Assembly: GCF_025823185.1 (NCBI RefSeq)
Contig: NZ_JACKVK010000008.1
Location: 187,565 to 251,564, forward strand
Direction of reading: 5' to 3'
Length of the DNA stretch: 64,000 nucleotides
Source of the DNA: Mycobacterium yunnanensis
Lineage (GTDB): Bacteria > Actinomycetota > Actinomycetes > Mycobacteriales > Mycobacteriaceae
Below are positions 1-10,249 of this stretch, piece after piece. The notes under the pieces were generated by a model. The model was not told the origin of the DNA. It worked only from the letters and a program-made list of their open reading frames with translations, and ran no database searches. The position numbers and the translations under genes were made by a program. Numbering within the stretch: position 1 is the first letter of the stretch; every line of letters starts with the position of its first letter.

Positions 1-540
1 CGGGTCCTCGACGCCGCGATGACGCTGTTCGCCGAGCACGGCGTGCACGGCACGTCGCTGCAGATGATCGCCGACCGGGTGGGGGTCAGCAAGGCTGCGG
101 TCTACTATCAATTCCAGTCCAAGGAGGGCATTGCGCTGGAGGTGATCCGGCCGTCCATCGAGGACATCGCGCGGGTCATCAGGATCGCCGACGCGCTACC
201 CGACCAGCAGCAGCAGCGGGCCGTGGCGATCAGCGGACTCGTCGAGATGGTGGTACGCCACCGACGGTTGGCAGTGGTGTTCTACGGCGACCCCGCCATC
301 GACGCATTGGTGCTCAGCGATCCCGAGTTCAACGCGGTGACGGGCCGGCTACGCGAACTGCTGGAGGGGCCCGAGCGCGACCCCGTCGACCGAATCGCCT
401 TCTCGGTGTTCTGCTCCGGTGTGGGCCGGGCCGCCGCGGATCCGGAGCTGGCCGACATCGACGACGAAGATCTGCACCGGGCGCTGCTGGAATTGTCGGG
501 ACGCATCCTCTCGCCCGTGGAGCAGCCGTCCCAACCCTGA
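1..540 (+). CDS. TetR/AcrR family transcriptional regulator (5' partial)
   Basis: The reading frame is open from the first base of the window, so the true start lies upstream. The visible protein begins inside helix 1 of a TetR DNA-binding domain and shows the usual core: AEHGVHGTSLQMIADRVGVS followed by KAAVYYQFQSKEGI, the recognition helix and YxxFxSK signature. The remaining 120 or so residues form a variable ligand-binding domain that names no ligand. The next gene, fba, starts about 70 bp downstream on the same strand, but nothing shows the regulator controls it. TetR assignment is secure; target and ligand are unknown. Confidence 0.9.
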   Translation, partial: RVLDAAMTLFAEHGVHGTSLQMIADRVGVSKAAVYYQFQSKEGIALEVIRPSIEDIARVIRIADALPDQQQQRAVAISGLVEMVVRHRRLAVVFYGDPAIDALVLSDPEFNAVTGRLRELLEGPERDPVDRIAFSVFCSGVGRAAADPELADIDDEDLHRALLELSGRILSPVEQPSQP

Positions 541-609
541 GGTGCCACGACACCACGGCTGTTGAGATACTCCTCTTCGAACCCGGACGAATGCCGAGAG
601 GAAACTGAC

Positions 610-1647
610 ATGCCCATCGCGACTCCCGAGGTCTACGCCGAGATGCTGGACCGTGCCAAGGAGCACTCCTTCGCATTCCCTGCCATCAACTGCGTCGGCT
701 CGGAGTCGGTGAACGCGGCGATCAAGGGCTTCGCGGACGCCGGCAGTGACGGCATCATCCAATTCTCCACCGGCGGTGCGGAATTCGCATCCGGTCTGGG
801 CGTCAAGGAGATGGTGACCGGCGCCGTTGCTCTGGCCGAGTTCGCCCACGTGGTGGCCGCCAAGTACGACGTCACCGTCGCGCTGCACACCGACCATTGC
901 CCGAAGGACAAGCTCGACACCTACGTCCGACCGCTGCTCGCGATCTCCGCCGAGCGCGTCGCCAAGGGGCAGAACCCGCTGTTTCAGAGCCACATGTGGG
1001 ACGGCTCGGCCGTGCCGATCGACGAGAACCTCGAGATTGGCAAGGAACTGCTGAAGCTCGCGGCCGAGGCCAAGATCATCCTCGAGGTGGAGATCGGCGT
1101 CGTCGGCGGCGAGGAGGACGGCGTCGAGGCCGAGATCAACGACAAGCTCTACACCTCCGCGGAGGACTTCGAGAAGACCATCGAGGCGCTCGGCGCCGGC
1201 GACCACGGTCGGTACCTGCTGGCCGCCACCTTCGGCAACGTGCACGGCGTCTACAAGCCGGGCAACGTGAAGCTGCGTCCGGAGGTGCTCGCCGAGGGGC
1301 AGCGGGTCGCCGCCGCCAAGCTCGGGCTCGCCGAGGGCAGCAAGCCCTTCGACTTCGTGTTCCACGGCGGTTCGGGCTCCCTGAAGTCCGAGATCGAGGA
1401 CTCGCTGAAGTACGGCGTGGTCAAGATGAACGTCGACACCGATACCCAGTACGCGTTCACCCGTCCGCTGGCCGGGCACATGTTCGCCAACTACGACGGC
1501 GTGCTGAAGATCGACGGCGAGGTCGGCAACAAGAAGGTCTACGACCCGCGCAGCTACCTGAAGAAGGCCGAGGCGTCGATGTCCGAGCGCGTCGTGGAGG
1601 CGTGCAACGACCTGCACAGCAGCGGCCGCTCGGTGTCCGCCGGCTGA
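610..1647 (+). CDS. fba: Class II fructose-1,6-bisphosphate aldolase
   Basis: Zinc-dependent aldolase of glycolysis and gluconeogenesis, interconverting fructose-1,6-bisphosphate with dihydroxyacetone phosphate and glyceraldehyde-3-phosphate in the cytosol. The 345-residue product has the class II hallmarks: ALHTDHCPKDK with zinc ligand His96, HGVYKPGN and HGGSGS loops, and NVDTDTQ near the C terminus. The ATG at 610 is preferred over an in-frame upstream start because it follows a GAGAGGAA ribosome-binding sequence and gives the length of the M. tuberculosis enzyme (Rv0363c). Downstream is a strong hairpin and then a convergent gene; the mgtE gene expected here from M. tuberculosis order is absent. 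Confidence 0.97.
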   Translation: MPIATPEVYAEMLDRAKEHSFAFPAINCVGSESVNAAIKGFADAGSDGIIQFSTGGAEFASGLGVKEMVTGAVALAEFAHVVAAKYDVTVALHTDHCPKDKLDTYVRPLLAISAERVAKGQNPLFQSHMWDGSAVPIDENLEIGKELLKLAAEAKIILEVEIGVVGGEEDGVEAEINDKLYTSAEDFEKTIEALGAGDHGRYLLAATFGNVHGVYKPGNVKLRPEVLAEGQRVAAAKLGLAEGSKPFDFVFHGGSGSLKSEIEDSLKYGVVKMNVDTDTQYAFTRPLAGHMFANYDGVLKIDGEVGNKKVYDPRSYLKKAEASMSERVVEACNDLHSSGRSVSAG

Positions 1648-1654
1648 TAGTTCG

Positions 1655-1707
1655 GCGATTTGTGCACCCGCGCCCGCGGTGAGCGCAGGTGCGGGTGCAC
1701 AAATCGC
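1655..1707. terminator. Long hairpin between convergent genes
   Basis: The arm at 1655-1674 (GCGATTTGTGCACCCGCGCC) and the arm at 1688-1707 are complementary at 19 of 20 positions around a 13-base loop. The hairpin begins 7 bp after the fba stop and ends 9 bp before the stop of the opposite-strand gene, so it can terminate both transcripts. It has no U-tract, as is common in mycobacteria. The near-perfect symmetry could also mark a dispersed palindromic repeat. Confidence 0.75.
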
Positions 1708-1716
1708 AAGGGGGGT

Positions 1717-2502
1717 CTACTGCGGCGCTTGGCAGATCTTCCACTGCTCGTCGCGGAGCTCCAGATCGAAGCTCCGCGTCGAGCGGGTGGAGGGGTCGTA
1801 GGCCATGAACGACGTCACGTTGGCCTCGGCGTGCGAATCGTGCACGACCACTTCGTCGATGCTCGCGACGATGGGGTACTGACGCGCCGCGGCGACGCGG
1901 GCGTGGATGTCCTTCCACTGGTCGTCGTCGTACCTGATGTAGCTGTCGGCGGTCTCGCCGCAGGTGATGGTGCGCAGCGTCGACAGGTCGCCCCTCTGGA
2001 TCGCGGTGTCGAAGCTCTGGATCGTGGTGCGCACCATGTCCTCCTGCGACACCGCCGACGAGTCGTCGCGCGAGAGCAGCACGGTGCCAAGGATGGCGAC
2101 GGCGACCAGGGCGGCGATGACGAGCACCAGTGCGATCACCCAGCCCCAGCTACGACGGCTGCGCGGCGCCTTTGGCTGCTCGCCGCGGCCCGGAATGACT
2201 TGCGGCGCAGCGCCTCCGGCGTGGGGGATCGGCGCGGTGAAGGCACCGGCCTCCGCGGCGTCGGCGTGCTCTCTCGACACGGCGAAGATCTCGGTGGCCG
2301 GCTCGGGTGCGGTCGCGATGATCTGCGTCTTCCCCGCGTCCATGCCCGACGGTGCGGTGAATCTGCGCTCGGGGGATTCGGCCTCGGCGGCGCTGGCCAA
2401 CGCGGCCGGGTCGATGACCTCGGTCTCGGGTGAGGAGCCGTCGTCCCCGCTCATTCGGTTGCCAGGTTCCCTGTTCTCGTCCGTCCCCGATGGGTTCGAC
2501 AT
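1717..2502 (-). CDS. Single-pass membrane protein, Rv0361-like
   Basis: A 261-residue protein in the position of M. tuberculosis Rv0361. The first 120 residues are acidic, Pro/Ala-rich and probably disordered and cytoplasmic. One transmembrane helix follows (WGWVIALVLVIAALVAVAIL), then an extracytoplasmic domain of about 110 residues containing TCGETADSY and ending in DEQWKICQ. That domain resembles the NTF2/lumazine-binding-like folds common in mycobacterial anchored proteins and is similar in layout to the product of 13332-13760. Function is unknown. It converges on fba across the hairpin. Confidence 0.8.
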   Translation of the reverse strand: MSNPSGTDENREPGNRMSGDDGSSPETEVIDPAALASAAEAESPERRFTAPSGMDAGKTQIIATAPEPATEIFAVSREHADAAEAGAFTAPIPHAGGAAPQVIPGRGEQPKAPRSRRSWGWVIALVLVIAALVAVAILGTVLLSRDDSSAVSQEDMVRTTIQSFDTAIQRGDLSTLRTITCGETADSYIRYDDDQWKDIHARVAAARQYPIVASIDEVVVHDSHAEANVTSFMAYDPSTRSTRSFDLELRDEQWKICQAPQ

Positions 2503-2604
2503 GCGCGCGTGAGACCTCCCTCGTGACTACGACGAATCCTATCCGCCTCGCCGTCGGTCAAGCCTGAGGGCGTCGGCGTGGGATCCGCACGGCACAATGA
2601 GCCC

Positions 2605-3021
2605 ATGACTCACATGGGCGATCTGCTGGGGCCTGACCCGGTCCGGCTTCCAGGCGACACCGAAGCAGAGGCGGAGCTCGAGGCCGGCGAGAACCCGGCG
2701 ATCGTCGCGGCCGCGCATCCGTCGGCCTCGGTCGCCTGGGCAACGTTGGCCGAAGAGGCCCTCGCCGACGACAAGGCGGTCACCGCCTACGCCTACGCGC
2801 GCACCGGATACCACCGCGGACTGGACCAACTGCGCCGCAACGGGTGGAAGGGCTTCGGGCCGGTGCCGTACTCCCACGAACCCAACCGCGGCTTCCTGCG
2901 CTGCGTGGCCGCCCTGGCGCACGCCGCCGACGCGATCGGCGAGACCGACGAATACCAGCGATGCCTGGACCTGCTCGACGACTGCGACCGGACGGCCCGC
3001 GGCGAACTGGGGCTCGCCTAG
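2605..3021 (+). CDS. DUF3151 family protein, Rv0360c-like
   Basis: A 138-residue soluble protein, MTHMGDLLGPDPVRLPGD onwards, matching the conserved actinobacterial DUF3151 family (Rv0360c). It is mostly helical and Ala/Glu-rich, with YARTGYHRGLDQLRRNGWKG in the middle, reminiscent of a TPR-like helical array. The ATG at 2605 is chosen over the in-frame GTG at 2578; a second in-frame ATG at 2614 is also possible. Its TAG stop overlaps the stop of the convergent gene within one CTAG. Function is unknown. Confidence 0.85.
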   Translation: MTHMGDLLGPDPVRLPGDTEAEAELEAGENPAIVAAAHPSASVAWATLAEEALADDKAVTAYAYARTGYHRGLDQLRRNGWKGFGPVPYSHEPNRGFLRCVAALAHAADAIGETDEYQRCLDLLDDCDRTARGELGLA

Positions 3022-4736
3022 CGTCGCAAGGCCGCGGTCAGGGCGCCGACGTCGGCGGCCATGAACTCCGGTGCGCCCTCGACCGCCGGCGCCGTCGCCC
3101 GGGTGCGCAGCGCGGCCGCCAGATCGTGCAGTCGTCCGGCGAACGCCAGCGCGTCGTCGCGACCCACCGGCGGACCTGCCAGGTGGACGTCGGACTCCCA
3201 GCACGCGGCGACGGTGCGGTAGGCGAGTTGCTCGGCGGCGACTGCGGCGGGCCGCATCGGCTCATCCGACCCGGCCGTCGAGGCGTCGAGGGCGTCGCGG
3301 AGGTCGATGACCGCGAGCTGCAGATCCCGTCGCGCGGTCCGAGCCGCCAGGGTGCCGGTGTCGTCGGCCAGGTGCGGCATGGTCGCGCCGACGGCGTCCA
3401 CGACGGCGGCGACCGAGTCGACCAGCCTGTCGGCCTCCTGGAAACGGCTGACCACCAGGAAGACCGCCACCCCGACCGCGCAGCCGATCAGCGTGTCACT
3501 GCCGCGGGCCAGCAGGAGGTCGACGACGTCGACGCGGTGGCTGCCCGTGGCGATGGTCAAGGCCGCGGCGGTGATGAACACCGAGGCCAGCCCGTAGTGC
3601 CTGACGACGAGCATCTCGATCGTCAGTTGCAGGACGGCGAGGATGACCGCCAGCCACCACCCCTGCGGATGCAACCACAGGATGCCCGCCGCGAGGATCA
3701 GCCCCACCCACGTGCCGACGAGGCGGTCGGCGCCACGTCGCAGCGTGCGGCTGCGGTCGGCCCCCTGATGCAGGATCAGCACCGCCGCCGCGATGGCCCA
3801 GTAGGCGTGTCCGATGCCAAGCAGCACGGCCGTCGCACCCGCCAGCGGGGCGGCGATCGCCACCCGGACCATGACGTGCCGGACGTGGGAACCGGGACGC
3901 AGCGCCCGCCGCAGCAGAGTGCCCGTCGAGGCGCGCCCGAGTGGAACCCGCGCGGTGTCGCGGGCCGAAACCGTCGCGGGATCCACGGTCAGCTCGGCGA
4001 TCCGGCGCGCGGTGTCGGCGGTCCCTGTCGGCGGGCCGTCACCGACGGCGACGGCCGACATCGCGTCGGCGAACAGCACGTGCAGGGCGTGGGTGGCCGC
4101 GCGCAACCCCTGCAGCGTGTCGTCGGTCGTCGGTTGAAAGGTGATGAGGATGTTCCACGCCGCGTGCAGCGCCGTGGCCGCGCGGTGCCTGGCGACGACT
4201 TCGCGGGCCGACCCGACGGCGTCGACGTACTCGGCCACCGCGGTCCCGGCCGCCGAGACGGCGACCCGCTCCGGACGGCGCCGCCCGCGCAGCGCTCCCG
4301 ACATCTGAATCAGCCACGCGACCGCACCACCGCCGAGCACCAGAAGTCCCAGCTGCCACGGCGCCAACCCCGAGGCCGAGACACCGACTCCGGCCGCGCA
4401 GGCCAGCGCGAACACGTAGGCACCCGGAGGTCCGACCGCGAGGGCGTTGCACAGCCACACCGCCGCCACCGCCACCACCGACACGACGGCGATGCCGAGC
4501 CATTCGACCCGCGCCGACCACGAACCCATCGTGACCGCCGAGGCCAGGGCTACCGAGACCGTCGCCAGCTGGATACCGCGGTTGAGGTAGGGCCGGTCCC
4601 CGCCGAAGCGGGCGGTGAAGGCGCCGAGGGTGGCGATCAGCCCTGCCCCGACGTTGCCGACGGCGGATCCGATCACGACCGGCACCGCGGTGCTCGTGGC
4701 CGCACGCACCGCCAGCGGCCACCGGCTAGGGCTCAT
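3018..4736 (-). CDS. FUSC / aromatic-acid-exporter-like membrane protein
   Basis: A 572-residue integral membrane protein with two clusters of transmembrane helices, roughly residues 15-140 and 320-440, separated and followed by soluble helical regions. This is the duplicated architecture of FUSC-family proteins (YccS, AaeB and relatives), which export organic anions or are linked to envelope stress. The phrase LVGTWVGLILAAGILW fits the second membrane block. It sits between the Rv0360c-like and Rv0359-like genes, where M. tuberculosis has no gene. Transport substrate is unknown. Confidence 0.8.
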   Translation of the reverse strand: MSPSRWPLAVRAATSTAVPVVIGSAVGNVGAGLIATLGAFTARFGGDRPYLNRGIQLATVSVALASAVTMGSWSARVEWLGIAVVSVVAVAAVWLCNALAVGPPGAYVFALACAAGVGVSASGLAPWQLGLLVLGGGAVAWLIQMSGALRGRRRPERVAVSAAGTAVAEYVDAVGSAREVVARHRAATALHAAWNILITFQPTTDDTLQGLRAATHALHVLFADAMSAVAVGDGPPTGTADTARRIAELTVDPATVSARDTARVPLGRASTGTLLRRALRPGSHVRHVMVRVAIAAPLAGATAVLLGIGHAYWAIAAAVLILHQGADRSRTLRRGADRLVGTWVGLILAAGILWLHPQGWWLAVILAVLQLTIEMLVVRHYGLASVFITAAALTIATGSHRVDVVDLLLARGSDTLIGCAVGVAVFLVVSRFQEADRLVDSVAAVVDAVGATMPHLADDTGTLAARTARRDLQLAVIDLRDALDASTAGSDEPMRPAAVAAEQLAYRTVAACWESDVHLAGPPVGRDDALAFAGRLHDLAAALRTRATAPAVEGAPEFMAADVGALTAALRR

Positions 4737-4746
4737 CGGCGTTCGG

Positions 4747-5529
4747 TCAGAACCAGGCGGACCAGAACCGCGTCAACGACGCACCGACCTGCCAGAGCGC
4801 ACCCGGAATGCCCGACAGTTCGAAGAACCACGTCACCAGTCCGAAGAACCACTGGTTCAGCATCGGCGCCATCAGCAGGACGAACAGGATGAGGAAACCC
4901 CACTGCTTGACCGGTTGAAGCTGCCGCTGGGTGTCCGGCTTGAGGTGCGGTTCCAGCGCCCCGTACCCGTCCAGGCCGGGAATGGGCAGCATGTTCAGCA
5001 GCACGGCCGTCACCTGCAGGAAGCCCAGAAAGGCCACCCCGCCCCAGAACACCGAGTGCTCCGGGTCGAAGAACAGCCGGGTCACGGTCAGCAGCACGAT
5101 TGCCAGGACGACGTTGGCGAACGGTCCGGCGAGGCTGACCGTGGTGCGTTGCCGCTTGGTCATCGGCCAGGTGCGGACGTACACCGCGCCGCCGGGCAGC
5201 CCGATGCCGCCCAGGGCGATGAACAGTACCGGAATGCCAAGGGAAAGAAGGGGATTGGAGTACTTCAGCGGGTTGAGCGTGAGGTACCCACGGACCTCGA
5301 CGTCATGGTCGCCGTACCGCCAGGCGGTGTAGGCGTGGCCGAATTCGTGCAGGCACAGCGACACCAGCCAGCCGAAGACCACGAAGACGAACACGCCAAG
5401 GTAGGCCAGCGGCGTCGCGTCGAACTCGGCCAGCCAGGCGAGCACCCCGCCGACGGCGGTGATGGCCACGATGGCCAGGAAGACCGGGCTGGGCCGCACC
5501 GATTGGCGCAGGGGACGGACGTTGCTCAC
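4747..5529 (-). CDS. Site-2 protease family (M50) membrane metalloprotease, Rv0359-like
   Basis: An intramembrane zinc protease that would cut substrates within the membrane. The 260-residue product has several transmembrane helices, the HEFGH zinc motif at residues 61-65, and the second metal motif NMLPIPGLDGYG in a later helix. The GTG at 5527-5529 is chosen because it gives the length of Rv0359 (about 259 residues); the frame extends upstream with an unconvincing, basic N-terminal stretch. It lacks a PDZ domain, so it belongs to the small group of M50 proteases with unknown substrates. The upstream gene ends about 10 bp before it, suggesting cotranscription. Confidence 0.88.
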   Translation of the reverse strand: MSNVRPLRQSVRPSPVFLAIVAITAVGGVLAWLAEFDATPLAYLGVFVFVVFGWLVSLCLHEFGHAYTAWRYGDHDVEVRGYLTLNPLKYSNPLLSLGIPVLFIALGGIGLPGGAVYVRTWPMTKRQRTTVSLAGPFANVVLAIVLLTVTRLFFDPEHSVFWGGVAFLGFLQVTAVLLNMLPIPGLDGYGALEPHLKPDTQRQLQPVKQWGFLILFVLLMAPMLNQWFFGLVTWFFELSGIPGALWQVGASLTRFWSAWF

Positions 5530-5539
5530 CTCAACGAAA

Positions 5540-8115
<2,576 letters not shown>

Positions 8116-8148
8116 CCGAAAGCGCCGCGTGCGTGTCACCATGACGCG

Positions 8149-8814
8149 GTGACCGACGATCCAACCCCCCGGCACCTGCGCAAACTGTCCACGCCACGCG
8201 CGGCGGCGGTGGCAGGCGTGTTGTTCGCGCTGCTGTTCGGCGCCGCGCTGATCCTGATTCGGACGTCACTGCCCGAGCATCCCGAGATCGGTACCTCGTG
8301 GATCGAAGCCGGCCGGGGCAAGATCCACGTCGCAGCCCTCTTGCTGCCCTTCGCCGGGGTCACGTTCCTGTGGTTCATCGGGGTGGTGCGCGACGGCTTC
8401 GGCAGCTACGAGGACAAGTTCTTCTCGTCGGTGTTCATCGGCAGCGGTCTGCTGTTCCTGGCGATGGCATTCGTCGCCAGCGCGGTCGGGGTGGCCCTGA
8501 CGACCGGCCATCCCGTCACCGCCGACGCGGCCGCCCACGCCCAGGTCGTCGCCTTCGGCCAGGTGCTGATGTTGACGTTGACCAAGACCTACGCCGTGCG
8601 GATGGCGGCGGTCTTCATGATGTCGCTGGCCACCATCTGGCTCAAGACGGGTCTGATGCCGCGCTGGCTGGTGATGACGACGTACGCCGTGGTGGCGGCG
8701 GTGCTCGTGGCCGCCGACGTCAGCATGTGGATCGCGTTGGCCTTCCCGGCGTGGGTGCTGATCGTCAGCCTGTTCGTGCTCAGCAGGCGGGACTCACACC
8801 AAGCGCAACACTGA
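8149..8814 (+). CDS. Multi-pass membrane protein of unknown function
   Basis: A 221-residue protein with about five hydrophobic helices (near residues 20-40, 63-85, 98-118, 145-165 and 180-205). Loops carry WIEAGRGKIHVAALLLPFAG and GVVRDGFGSYEDKFFSSVF. The GTG start has no strong ribosome-binding site. The 3' end overlaps the convergent ferredoxin gene by 21 bp. I do not recognise the family beyond a mycobacterial integral membrane protein. Confidence 0.7.
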   Translation: MTDDPTPRHLRKLSTPRAAAVAGVLFALLFGAALILIRTSLPEHPEIGTSWIEAGRGKIHVAALLLPFAGVTFLWFIGVVRDGFGSYEDKFFSSVFIGSGLLFLAMAFVASAVGVALTTGHPVTADAAAHAQVVAFGQVLMLTLTKTYAVRMAAVFMMSLATIWLKTGLMPRWLVMTTYAVVAAVLVAADVSMWIALAFPAWVLIVSLFVLSRRDSHQAQH

Positions 8815-8991
8815 GGCCGGGCAGATGGCGACCGCCTCGCGGGCGTTGGCCTCCTCGGACTCGGGCACGTCCTCGGTCAACAGCACCACCACGCCGTCGT
8901 CGTCCTGGTCGAACAGCGCCTCGGAGGTCATCACGCAGTTGCCCGAGGAGATGCACGCGCGCCGGTCGGCCTCCAGTTTCACGGTCGCCAC
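8794..8991 (-). CDS. 3Fe-4S-type ferredoxin (P450 partner)
   Basis: A 65-residue acidic electron carrier. Cysteines at 13, 19 and 57 in CISSGNC and ICP leave only three ligands, as in the single-cluster [3Fe-4S] ferredoxins that serve actinobacterial P450s. The core MTSEALFDQDDDGVVVL is typical of this family. Its start lies 3 bp after the stop of the P450 gene, so the two are almost certainly one transcript and one redox pair. No ferredoxin reductase is adjacent. Confidence 0.92.
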   Translation of the reverse strand: MATVKLEADRRACISSGNCVMTSEALFDQDDDGVVVLLTEDVPESEEANAREAVAICPASVLRLV

Positions 8992-8994
8992 CTC

Positions 8995-10203
8995 CTAGAA
9001 GCCGACGGCCAGCGACCGCAGGCCGTAGATGAAGTGAAACGACCGGAACGCGACGTCGTCGAAGTCCTCGGCCAGCGCGAGGCGCGGGAAGCGGTTGAAC
9101 AATGCCGGCCATGCGATTCGCATCTCCATCCGCGCCAAGGGTGCGCCGAGGCAGTGGTGCACCCCGTGGCCGAACGCCAGGTGCCCCGCGGCGCCGCGGC
9201 GAATGTCCAAGGTGTCCGGGGCGTCGGTGAAGTCGGGGTCGCGGTTGGCCGACGGCAACGAGGCGAAGACCAGCTGGCCCTCGGGGATCGTCACCCCGGC
9301 CACCTCGACCTCGTGCGTGGACACCCGGGGGATCGAGGTGTGCACGATCGACAACCACCGCAGCAGTTCCTCGACGGCAGGCCCGACGGCGTCCGGATCG
9401 TCGCGCACGGCGGCCAACTGGTCGGGGTTGCGCAGCAGCGCGAGGGTGCCCAATCCGAGCATGTTGGAGGTGGTTTCGTGGCCGGCGAGCAGCAGCAGAC
9501 CGGCGATGCCGATGAGTTCGTCGTCGGTCAGTTCGTCGCCGTGCTCGCGGATCAGCATGCCGAGGATGTCCTCGCCAGGGTGACTGCGGGCGCGTGTCAC
9601 CAGCGACTGCATGTAGGCGCGACCCTGGCGTTGCATCTCGAGGCGTTCGGGCATCGGCAGGGAGAGGTCGAGCTGGCGGACCGACCGAGCCTGGAAGTCG
9701 GCGCGGTCCTCATACGGCACCCCGAGCAGCTCGCAGATGACCAGCGACGGGATCGGCAGGGCGAAGTGCTCGACGAGATCCACCGGCGATCCGGCGGCTT
9801 CCATCGCGTCGAGGTGCTCGGTCACGATCTCGGTGATTCGGGGCTCGAGGCGCTTGATCCGGCGGATCGTGAATTCCGGGGTGAGCATGCGGCGCAAGCG
9901 CTGATGCTCCGGCGGGTCGAGGCCCAGCAGATTGCCCGCCCGGCTGCTGGCCGCCTCCTCCTCCGACAGCACCGGGGCGCCGGGGACGACGAAGCCGGGA
10001 GGCCGCGAGTTGGAGAAGGACTCGTGGTCCGACAGCACCCGCTTCACGTCGTCGTGCCGAGTCACCAGGTAGACCGGCATCCCCAGGGCGTTGACCACCC
10101 GTTCGACGCCTGCGTCCCGACGGATCTCGCCGAGCTCGGGGGTGGGGTCGAAGGCGTTGCGCCGCATGTGCACCGGTGGCAACGAGGGAGCCGATGTGGT
10201 CAT
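8995..10203 (-). CDS. Cytochrome P450
   Basis: A 402-residue soluble monooxygenase that would insert oxygen into an unknown organic substrate using electrons from the neighbouring ferredoxin. Heme-binding motif FGHGVHHCLGAPLAR places the thiolate ligand at Cys351. The I-helix AGHETT and the K-helix EELLR are present, and the PSANRDPDFTD region precedes the meander. Length and motifs suit the bacterial class I P450s. No neighbouring biosynthetic gene indicates the substrate. Confidence 0.95.
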   Translation of the reverse strand: MTTSAPSLPPVHMRRNAFDPTPELGEIRRDAGVERVVNALGMPVYLVTRHDDVKRVLSDHESFSNSRPPGFVVPGAPVLSEEEAASSRAGNLLGLDPPEHQRLRRMLTPEFTIRRIKRLEPRITEIVTEHLDAMEAAGSPVDLVEHFALPIPSLVICELLGVPYEDRADFQARSVRQLDLSLPMPERLEMQRQGRAYMQSLVTRARSHPGEDILGMLIREHGDELTDDELIGIAGLLLLAGHETTSNMLGLGTLALLRNPDQLAAVRDDPDAVGPAVEELLRWLSIVHTSIPRVSTHEVEVAGVTIPEGQLVFASLPSANRDPDFTDAPDTLDIRRGAAGHLAFGHGVHHCLGAPLARMEMRIAWPALFNRFPRLALAEDFDDVAFRSFHFIYGLRSLAVGF

Positions 10204-10249
10204 GACTTCGACGGTACCGACGCGTTCCGCATCGCGGCGACCGTCGAGG

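Noticed and set aside
2844-4892. Open frame of 682 codons antisense to the FUSC gene
   Set aside because: Composition is Arg/Gly/His/Asp-rich and without hydrophobic core patterns; the opposite strand encodes a convincing membrane protein.
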